Shown: positions 55,688 to 64,000 of the stretch, piece by piece
Numbering within the stretch: position 1 is the stretch's first letter
How the letters are laid out: each line of letters starts with the position of its first letter
Source of the DNA: Liopterus haemorrhoidalis
Lineage: Eukaryota; Arthropoda; Insecta; Coleoptera; Dytiscidae
Length of the DNA stretch: 64,000 nt
Direction: 5' to 3'
Assembly: GCA_963971575.1 (NCBI GenBank)
Contig: OZ020611.1
Coordinates: forward strand, 146,532,419 to 146,596,418
Translations under genes and position numbers: made by a program
Notes under the pieces: model-generated
Told to the model about the DNA's origin: nothing
The model's input: the letters and a program-made list of their open reading frames with translations, nothing else
The model's database searches: none

Positions 55688-57632
55688 GCTGGAACATTTG
55701 TTGGTACGCCACTGATATCACTAACTATCGGTCTGTTATAATGCTGACAGACGCTTTTGAACACGAACGAGATTGTTTTGGTAGGTTTATTAAATGTTAA
55801 ACAGTTTTGTTTAAATAACTATTTAGTCTTTCAATTTATTTATATGATTTTATTTAATACACAATCACTGAATTTTTTCAAATATAAATATATATAGTTT
55901 GTAATTTTTAAAGTTGTTTTTCCGCTAGTATCCAAAAATATTGGGGATCGGTATTTTTCACGTGTTTATTCAATCACTCACAAATTACTAAACCTATGGA
56001 TGGATCTACGATCGGGGTGAATTATACATCCCGTCGTATTTCCTCTGTTCGTTTAGTTGCAACATTACATTTGGCACATAGGTATCTTTTTAAAATATCT
56101 CGAAATAGTTTTGACAGTTTTTTAAAATTACTCCCTAAAGGGTGAAAAGGGGTGAATTGTGATTTCAAGGATTCCTTAATATCTCTTAGGACCAATAAGA
56201 TATCGACTTGCTTTTTGCTTACAAAGATTACCAATACAAATACGGAAAAATATGTTACAGGATTTTGTCCTAATCAACCCCAAAAGGGTGAATCTACAAT
56301 TGGGGTGAATTATACATCCCGTCGTATTCCCTGTGTTTGTTGAGTTATAAGGTTTCTTTTTGGCACATAGGCGTATTTTTAAAATATCTCGAAATGGTTT
56401 TGACAATTTTTTTAAATTTAACCCCTAAAGGGTGAAAAGGGGTAAAATGTGATTTCAATGATTGTTTAACATTTTTTAGGACCAATAAGATATTGACTTG
56501 GTTTTTGCTTACAAAAAATACCCATGCAAATACCAAAAAACCAAATTTTTGATTTTGTCCTAATCAACCCCTTAAGGGGTGGATCTACAATCGGGATGTA
56601 TTATACATCCCGTCGTATTTCCTGTGTTCGTTTAGTTGCAACATTACTTTTTGGCACATAGGTTTTTTTTTTTAATATCTCGAAATGATTTTGCTATTTT
56701 TTTTTTAATTTCACCTCTTAAGGTTGAAAAGGGGTGAAATGTGATTTCAGTAATACCTTAATTCTTTTAGGACCAATAAGATATCGACTTGGTGTTTGCT
56801 TACAAAAATTATCCATACAAATGCCGAAAAACTTATTTCAGGATTCCGTCCTAATCAACCCCTAAAGGGGTGATTCTACAAACGGGGTAGATTATACATC
56901 GCGTCGTATTTCCTGTGTTTGTTGAGTTATAACGTTTCTTTTTGGCACATAGGTGTCTTTTTAAAATATCTCGAAATGGTTTTAACAGTTTTTTACCTTT
57001 AACAAATATCACCCCTCAAGGGTGAAAAGAGGGAATTGTGATTTCAAGGACGCCTTAATATCTTCTAGGATCAATAAGATATAAACTTGGTTTTTGCTTA
57101 TAAAAATTACCCATACAAATGCCGAAAAATGTATTTCAGGATTTTATCTTAATCAACCCCTAAAGGGGTGAATCTACATTCGGGGTGAATTCTACATTCG
57201 GGGTGAACCCTTTGTATATCCAGCGGTTGTTGAGTTATAACATTCCATTTTGGCATATATGTGTTTTGACAGTTTTCTTTCCCTCCTAAAGGGTAAATTA
57301 GTATTTTTTTGTTAGAAATAAAAAATTACGGGATTACATTTTTAAAATAAAAATATATAAAAATAAAATAAAAATAAAAAATTGTAGGAGAGTACATTTT
57401 TCAGTATGACGTAAGGACCCACTAAGAAAGGATTTTTTCAAGTTCGACCCCTATTTGGTGAAAAGGAGTAAACTGTTTTTTCACGGATTCCTCAATATCT
57501 CTTAGGACAGATGAGATATCGACTAGATTTTTTGTTACGAAGGTTACCCATACACAAGTTTAAAAACAAACTGCGGATTTTATGCCAATGAGACCATCAA
57601 TATACCGTAGCGAAGCACGGGTTTTCAGCTAG

Positions 57633-60600
57633 TCTATATATATAAAATCGTAACTAAGCTACCTACTCATAATCAACGCCCAGCCCAAACCACTGGACCT
57701 ATAATCATGAAATTCGGCGAGTATATTCCCTCCATGACGTAAGCACCCACTAAGAACGGATTTTTCGAAACTCATCCTCTAAGTGGGTGAAAAGGGGGTT
57801 AAAAGGGGTAAAATGTGGCTTCACGTTTTCCTTAATATCTCTTAGGTCCAATAAGATATCGACTTGGTTTTTGCTTACAAAGATTACTCATGTAAATATT
57901 AAAAAACTTATTTCAGGATTTTGTTCTAATCGACCCCTAAAGGGGTGAATCTACAATCAGGGTTAATTATAGAACCCATCGCATCTTCTGTGTTTATTGT
58001 GTTATAACATTCCTTTTTGGCATATAGGTGTCTTTTTAAAATATTTAGAAAGTGTTTTGACCGTTTTTTTAAATTTCACCCCTAAAGGGGTAAATTGGTA
58101 TTTTTTATTCGATAGAATTTCGTCTAGACAGAGAAACATAAAATTCGGGGAGTGTATCCCTTTTATGACTTAACAACCCCCTAAGAAATGATTTTTGGAA
58201 ATTCAACCCCTAAGGGGTGAAATGGGGTAAAATGTGTTTTCACGGATTCCTCAATATCTCACAGGTCCAATAATATATCGCCTTCATTTTTGCTTATAAA
58301 TGTTAATCCATATAAATGTTGAAAAACTTATTTCAGGATTTTGTCCTATTCATCCCCTAAAAGGCTGAATCTGTAATCAGGGAGAATTATAGAACCCGAC
58401 GTATTTCCTGTGTTTGTTGAGTTATTAAATTCTTATTTGGCATATAGATGTCTATTTAAAATATCTCGAAATGGTTTTGACAGTTTTTCAAAATGTCACC
58501 CCTAAAGAGGTAAAAAGGATATTTTTTATTTGATAGAACATCTCTTGGACATAGATACATGCTATTCGCAAAGTATACTCCCTCCATGAGGTAAGCATAC
58601 ACTAAGACGAGATTTTTCGAAATCCAACCCCTAAGGGGTGAAATGTAATTTCAAAGATTTTTAAATATCTCTACGGACCAATATATCGTCTTGGTTTTTC
58701 TTACAAATATTACCCATATAAATGTTGAAAACCTTATTTCAGGATTTTGTTCTAATCCACCCCTAAAGTGGTGAATGTCCGAACAGGGTTAATTATACAA
58801 CCCATCATAATCCCTGTGTTTGTTGAGTTATAAAATTCCTTTTGGCATACAGGTGTCTTCAAAATATCTTGAAATGGTATTGACAGTTTGTAAAATTTCA
58901 CCCTTAAATTGTAAATGGGAATTTTGTATTCGATTTAACATCCCTTGGACATAGATAAATAAAATTCGTGAAGTATATTCCCTCCATGACGGAAGCAGCC
59001 ACTAAGACGGGATTTTTGAAATTCCACCCGTAAGAAGTGAAAAGGGGTGAAATGTGATTTCAAAGATTCCTCAATACCTCTTAGGACCAATAAGTATCGT
59101 CTTGGATTTTGCTTACAAAGATTACCAATACAAATGCCGAAAAACTTATTTCAGGATGTTGTCCGAATCAACCCCTATAGGGGTCTACAATCGCGGTGAA
59201 TTATACAACCCTTCGTATTTCCTGGGTTTATTGAGTTATAACAATCCTTTTTTGGCATATCGGTGTATTTTTAAAATATCTCGAAATGGTTTTGACAGTT
59301 TTTAAAAATTTCACCCCCCTTTGGGTAAATGGACATTTTTTACTCGATAGAACCTCCTCTGGACAAGATACATGAAATTTGTAAAGTATATTCCCTGTAT
59401 GACGTAAGTTTCTTCGTTATTTCGTAAGTTATTTCATAAGTATTTATATTCGATAAAACTTCCCTTGGATATAGAGACATAAAAATCGAGAAGTATATTC
59501 CTTCCGTGATGTAAAGACCCACTAAGAAGAGATTTTTCGAAAATCGAGCCCTAAGGGGTGAAATGTGATTTGAAGGATTCCTCAATACACCTTAGGACCA
59601 ATGAGATATTGATTTGGTTTTTGATTACAAAGGTTACCCATACAAATTTTTGAAACAGTAATTCAGGATTTTGCCCTTATCAACCCCTAAAGTGGTAAAT
59701 CTACATTTGGGGTGAATTATAGAAACCTTTGTATTTCCAGAGTTATAACATTCCATTTTGGTACATAATTTTCTATTTAAAATATTTAGAAAGCGTTTTG
59801 AAAGTTTCTAGATTCGGGGTGGATTATAGAACCGTTTGTAGTTTCTGTCTTTGTTGTACTATAACTATGTTGTATTTTTTCGCATTTAGGTGACATTTTA
59901 ATATCATTAGTTTCAAGATCATTTCATTTTGACCGTTTTTTTTTTTTTATATTTCACCCCTAAATGTCATTTTTTATATTTCCCTAAATTTCATTGGTAC
60001 ATTGGTATATTTTAGTAGACAATTGAAATTCGGAGACTATATTTCTTCCATGGCGTAAGCAACCACTAAGAAGAGATTTCTCGAAATTCGACCCCTAGGG
60101 GGTGAAAACGGATTTCTTAATATCTCTTGATGAAATAACGACTTGCTTTTTACTTACTATAGTTACCCGTACGCATGTATAAAAATGTAATTTAGAATTT
60201 TGCTTCAATCAACACTTAACGGGGCGAATCTTCATTAAATCAGGGCGACTTATATAATGTTTCGTAACTTATTTGGTTGTTGAGTTATAACATTCCTTTT
60301 TGGTATATATATATATTTTTTTCTAATCTTTAGAAAGACTTTTAAACGTTTTTTTAATTTTATCTATAATGGGGTAAATAGGTATATTTTTGATTAAATA
60401 CATGGAATTCCGGGAACATATTCCTTCCATAACGTAAGCATCGATCCCTTTATATCTCCTATGCTTCTTGAGTTATAATATTCCTTTCTGGCATATAGGT
60501 GACTTTTTAAAATCTTTCGATAGTGTTCTAACAGTTTTTTAAATTCCATTCCTAAAGAATTTTTATTATTAGAAATAAGAAATTCCAAGAGTACATTTCT

Positions 60601-60915
60601 CGATATGACGTAAGAACCCACTAAGAAAGGATTTTTCGACCCCTATGAGGTGAAAAGGAGGAAAAAATTTTTTCACGGTTTCCTCAGTATCTCTTAGGAC
60701 AGATGAGATATCGACTAGGTTTTTGCTTATAAAAGTTACCCGTGCACATGTTTAGAAACAAACTACGAATTTTACACTAATGAACCTCTAACGGGGTGAA
60801 TCTACACCTGAGGAGAGAGTCATCAATGTGATCTATAAAGAACCATGACTTATAATAATTGCATGATGATTGCAAACCGTCAATAAACCGTAGCGAAGCA
60901 CGGGTACTCAGCTAG
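57633..60915 (+). mobile_element. Helitron 2, directly abutting Helitron 1, ~420-bp repeats
   Basis: The start TCTATATATATAAAATCG is the base next to the CTAG of Helitron 1. The end has the same hairpin CCGTAGCGAAGCACGG and then GTACTCAGCTAG (60912-60915), followed by T. The inner units have a spacing of about 400-430 bp because each keeps the block 'agtatattccctccatgacg' (57716, 58568, 58973, 59387 and 59490 among others), which Helitron 1 keeps only at its two edges. Units are strongly diverged and partly deleted. Non-autonomous. Confidence 0.85.
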
Positions 60916-61023
60916 TACTTTATATTTATGTTTATATCTATGTCCTCATTGTGTAAATTTTATATATTTGTAATTTTGACTGACTAAAAACAGTCTTTGA
61001 TATTGTAATTTAGTCAATAAATA

Positions 61024-61056
<33 letters not shown>

Positions 61057-61336
61057 AATATGAACCACAATCAGTCCCACCGCACTCGAACGGCTCATCA
61101 AAGGGACGGCATTTAGTATAGATTCTAATAGAATACTACTAGTAGAGGGTGGATCTTATGGAAATTTACACATGGACGGTATTTGGGCTCGTTTATATTA
61201 GTGGGCGGTTTTATGAATATTTGCACACGAGAGTCTGATACTAACGCAGCGGATATACCACAATAAAAGAATAATCTGAGTCGAATATTTCCACATCTCC
61301 CAATATTTCCCCAACATGCTAAAATATGTTGTTACT
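61057..61336. other. Interval without recognised feature
   Basis: Nothing recognised. Confidence 0.4.
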
Positions 61337-62602
61337 CAGTGCCGGCTCTAGGGATTATGGCGCCCCGATGCAAAGATTGATTCGGCGCCCTTAAAAAAAA
61401 AAGATGACCAGAAATTTGTTTGTTCTATACAAAAAAAGAAGTCACCCAGAAATTCGCTTGTTCTCTAAAAAAAAAAGAAGTCGATCAAAAGTTTTTTTTT
61501 TTTTAAATGGTTTAATTTAAATTTTTTTAATATCTTTTAAGAAAGTCAACCAGAATTTTGTTTGTTCTGCCGCCCCTATTTGCCAATATTTTCCTCTCCT
61601 AAGGCCTGCCACCGGGGTTCTGTGCACCCCTAACACCCCCGCTTGGCGCGGCCCTGTATTGCCACAATATATTTTCATTAGAAATTATGAAACAAGTAAT
61701 AATAATATACTTAAGTGCTTATAAGTATTACATTTTATTTTTAAGTGTAAATAGTACGATACATATAATAATACGGTGAATTTCTTTTATCGTACAACAT
61801 TGAAATTATTATAATGCATGGTTTCCCTAGTAACGATAAACTATTTTGATAGCAAGTTGCTCACCATTTATTTTGCAACATAGGGATAAATATTCATTGA
61901 AAAGGCTAAAAAAAAATTGATTGAAAATACAATTATTTAATACAAAAATAACAAAAAAAAAAAAAACATCTAAATTAAATGTTCAAAAATACCACCATTA
62001 ACTAGTAAACATAAGGCGATCATAAAAAATTATTTAAAACATTTATTATTTGCCCTTGTGGGGTATCAGTAGTAATGAAGTGGAAATTGGAATATTCGCT
62101 ATTTTGAGATATACGCAGGAATTGATTTGAACTAATTCACTGATTTTATGCAACTGAATTCTAAGTTTTATACGTCACACAAGCGATACGAATAAGCACT
62201 AGTTTAATGCGTATAGGTACCTGGAGGCCCGAAAATAAAAATGACGCCCCGTTTTTAAAAAATTTTAATTTCTTTGTGAAGAAAAAATTGTCGAAGACTT
62301 TTTGTTTAGCTCGTCAGTATAAAAACGGCGCCGCTCAATCGTTCGTTGCGATGGCGCGCTGATGCGACGCATCCTTTGTATCCACTGTGGAGCCGGCATT
62401 GCGCAAATTAAAGTTTTATTCACTTGTAATTATAATATATCTATATGAGTAGACTTTGTTTAAAATATAATTCTATTATCAGATATTTGGCGTGTCGTCA
62501 GATTTTTAATTATAAAAGTGTTCCGAAAGGTAATTTCGGCGCCCTTGGCGCAAGGCGCCCCGATGCGACGCATCCTTTGCTTACCGTGTGGACCCGGCAT
62601 TA
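61337..62602. mobile_element. hAT-like non-autonomous element, 1.27 kb
   Basis: Starts CAGTGCCGGCTCTAGGG; ends, reversed, TAATGCCGGGTCCACACGG. Flanks TTGTTACT (61329-61336) and TTGTTAAT (62603-62610) match at 7 of 8. An extra right-end-like block (gatgcgacgcatcctttgta, 62361-62398) precedes the true end, so a related copy may be nested or the end duplicated. A left-end relic GGCGCGGCCCTG at 61645 points the same way. No transposase. Confidence 0.7.
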
Positions 62603-62739
62603 TTGTTAATAGTAAAGTCAATTTAAAATATAACTTTTCTAATATGTCAGTTTTGTGTCAAACAATACCATTATTATTTTATTTACAATAAAGCCATGAA
62701 TGATATCCGAGCATAAAAAATGCATTGTAAAAGCGAAAG

Positions 62740-62818
62740 TTGAAATAAACATCGGAATAAACTTATACCGCCGATGGTTATACCTCTACTTATCCGAGAT
62801 TTGTAAAAGCAGCCCTAA
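62740..62818. mobile_element. Terminus of the Harbinger-like family seen at 46984 (right end)
   Basis: Ends GATTTGTAAAAGCAGCCC directly before TAA (62819-62821). It contains 'ataaacatcggaataaac' in the same orientation as the 46984 piece. Confidence 0.5.
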
Positions 62819-62821
62819 GTC

Positions 62822-63274
62822 AAGGATCGGCCCACTAATTAGAAAATATAATTTTTACTTTTCTTATCCAGCGTAGCCGATACATTACTGCCGCACTGCT
62901 TTAAGCTTCTTAAACACTAGGCACATTTACGTAGACGTAAATACGTGTAAACATGCGTAAACAAGAACTTAAGATCATAAATAAAAGAAATTTCAAAATG
63001 AAATATGGCCCGTCAAAAATTTTTGTTACTAAATTTGGCCCGCCACTTAAAAAAGGTTAGGTTAGGTTAGGTTAACATAAATAAAAATACAGAATTGCTG
63101 CGCAAAATATTATTTTATTGTCATTCAAACACGACTATAGTTTCGCTAAATAATGATGTTATCAAGCGATTCAAATAAACTAATGAATAAAAGAAGTCAA
63201 TGTACAACCCTTAAGCTGGGTCCATATTCAAAAGCAAAAAGTGACATATTACGAAAAATAAATTATTATACATA
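62822..63274. other. Interval with hAT-like and TTAGG fragments
   Basis: 'atggcccgtcaaaa' and 'tttggcccgccactt' (63005-63049) resemble hAT ends. A TTAGG tract follows. Nothing coding. Confidence 0.4.
63055..63074. repeat. Short TTAGG tract
   Basis: About four TTAGG units. TTAGG is the telomere repeat of most insects and many arthropods. The tract is short and internal, so it only supports the taxon. Confidence 0.7.
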
Positions 63275-64000
63275 CTAGGTTATGACCCGTCAACAATGAC
63301 GGATTTATAATATAAAAATTTCAATTGTTTGTATGTGTATTTGATTTTATTTTTAATGCATCCTAATTTCGTCGCCAGTCCCCAGTTAGCCAATCACGAG
63401 AACTTTAGAAAAATTGACGTTATTGTTACCGACACTACATACAGACACTTGCTAATTATATAGTTAGATTATTTATTCATTAACTTTTTAAAATGAGAAA
63501 TCGATTCATTTTTACTTAGTACATTACATTTATATTGTTAAAACTAAAAATAATTTGAGACGTTAATTTATGCCTACGAAACCCTAGACAGTTCTATATG
63601 TAATTATATTCGTAGATACTTAGAGAATAAATCTGCAAAATATTTTTCATATCGGTTAAAGGATATAGGCTTGTCTAGAGTTTCTCATTTATGCCTACGA
63701 AACCCAAAACATTTATATATAAAATTTTATCCGCAGTTTCTTAGAGAATAAATGTGCAAAATATTGTCCATATCGGTCAAAGGAAAAAGGAGTATATAGA
63801 GTCTATTGTTTATGCCTACAAAACCCTAGACATGTATGTACGTAATTATATTCGTAGATTCTTAGAGAATAAATGTGCAAAATATTGTTCATATCGGTCA
63901 AAGGATATAGGAGTATTCTAGGGTTTCTTGTTTATGCACACGAAACCCTACAAATTTCTATAGGTTATTTTATCCGCAGATTTTTAAATAATAAATCTGC
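63275..64000 (-). mobile_element. Helitron-like element, 3' end at 63275, runs off the window
   Basis: On the minus strand hairpin CCGTCATTGTTGACGG (63287-63302; 6-bp stem, TTGT loop) stands eight bases before CTAG (63278-63275), followed by T. The body toward the right is a satellite of about 122-bp units. The 5' end is outside. Confidence 0.7.
63567..64000. repeat. Tandem satellite, about 122-bp unit
   Basis: Unit starts at about 63567, 63689, 63808 and 63931 (tttatgcctacgaaacccta). Each carries 'tccgcagattcttagagaat'-like and 'aatatcggtcaaagg'-like steps. The array continues beyond the window. Confidence 0.85.

Larger units (their letters stand above)
51375..55995 (-). mobile_element. Full-length LINE (CR1/jockey group) with two open ORFs
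   Basis: This element of about 4.6 kb interrupts a Helitron unit between 'cccctaaaggg' (51362-51381) and 'ggatctacgatcgggg' (55995). The 5' UTR is about 300 bp. ORF1 (55687-54698) and ORF2 (54640-51653) are separated by 57 bp. The 3' UTR is about 270 bp and ends in about eight ATA/AAT units (read ATT on the + strand at 51382-51402). A target duplication of at most 2-4 bp (GGAT) is visible. Both ORFs are uninterrupted, so it may still be or recently have been active. Confidence 0.9.
49614..57632 (+). mobile_element. Helitron 1 with ~295-bp tandem repeats, host of a full LINE
   Basis: The start TCTATATATATAAAAGG follows an A. Near the end stands hairpin CCGTAGCGAAGCACGG and, nine bases on, CTAG (57629-57632). 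Without the inserted LINE it is about 3.4 kb. A TGAC array at 49639-49662 is near the 5' end. About ten diverged units of 290-300 bp follow, each with ACCCCTAAAGGGGTG, 'ggtgaaatgtgatttca', 'aagatatcgactt' and 'tttggcacataggtgtcttt'. No Rep/helicase is present, so it is non-autonomous. Confidence 0.85.
49000..61056 (+). mobile_element. LINE relic (RT C-terminus and 3' UTR) split by the Helitrons
   Basis: The coding part spans 49000-49557 in two frames: LLRQLANSVSNPILLMAYFG, LFQSHMSYGILAWGHASLS, LQRRALR, then TLPSLYIFQSLLY and HSYNTRNKGNIYPKFLRLDR with NYYGIKFYNTLPSKF, to a stop. The 3' UTR runs to 49613, is interrupted by the Helitrons (49614-60915) and resumes at 60916, ending 'gtcaataaatatattattatt' with an (ATT)n tail to 61056. 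Only the flanks (49000-49613 and 60916-61056) belong to this element. Confidence 0.75.

Noticed and set aside
49614..60915. CRISPR-like or centromeric array
   Set aside because: Units are about 300-420 bp, strongly diverged, without spacer structure, and bounded by Helitron ends.
63055..63074. Telomere
   Set aside because: Only about four TTAGG units in the middle of interspersed repeats; an interstitial tract by chance or repair.

Overview
The window is AT-rich nuclear DNA of an animal, most likely an insect or other arthropod. The support is GT-AG introns, jockey/CR1-type LINEs whose ORF1 carries a PHD-like finger and a baculovirus-FP-like domain, BEL/Pao, mariner, piggyBac and Helitron/Helentron families, and a short TTAGG tract. 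No bacterial-style operon, rRNA gene or canonical tRNA gene was seen.

Host gene. One convincing host gene was found, on the minus strand. It is assembled here from three exons: about 19675-19670, 19355-19214 and 13167-12287, with a 6 kb intron. It encodes a signal peptide, a short charged linker and a long Tyr/Pro/Gly repeat protein, probably an extracellular structural (cuticle, silk or adhesive type) protein. Phases and splice sites agree at both joints, giving 342 residues. A 40-row foldback-type inverted repeat, LINE and DNA-transposon relics and several MITEs fill its large intron. A hAT remnant ends 20 bp past its stop codon.

Transposon layers. Nearly everything else is mobile DNA, often nested. 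From the left: a jockey-like LINE and a mariner relic (1-2.2 kb); MITEs (3.3-5 kb); LINE relics (5.2, 7.9-9.2 and 10.3-11.1 kb); and four copies of a Helentron-like HINE/DINE-type element (5.9, 20.2, 33.9 and 48.0 kb) that carries CAGA/GACG microsatellites between subterminal inverted repeats. A second dispersed family ('B', about 1.1 kb: 2.2, 9.4, 19.8, 23.4, 31.7, 36.1 and 41.9 kb) carries a CAGA array and a tRNA-like segment. From 27.7 to 30.6 kb a BEL/Pao integrase is split by two hAT elements, both with perfect 8-bp target duplications. From 31 to 46 kb come further hAT, Tigger, piggyBac (TTAA), mariner and Harbinger-like (TTA/TAA) elements.

Right third. Two Helitron-type elements lie head-to-tail with no base between them (49614-57632 and 57633-60915). 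Each has a TC start, a hairpin and a CTAG end, and both are filled with diverged tandem repeats. They sit inside the 3' UTR of an older LINE, whose (ATT)n tail resumes at 60916-61056. The first Helitron is itself interrupted by a full-length LINE with two open ORFs (ORF1 329 aa, ORF2 995 aa), the youngest-looking autonomous element in the window. A third Helitron-like end with a different 122-bp satellite runs off the right edge from 63275.

Limits: family names rest on motifs, termini and target duplications read by eye. No database search, alignment software or RNA evidence was available.
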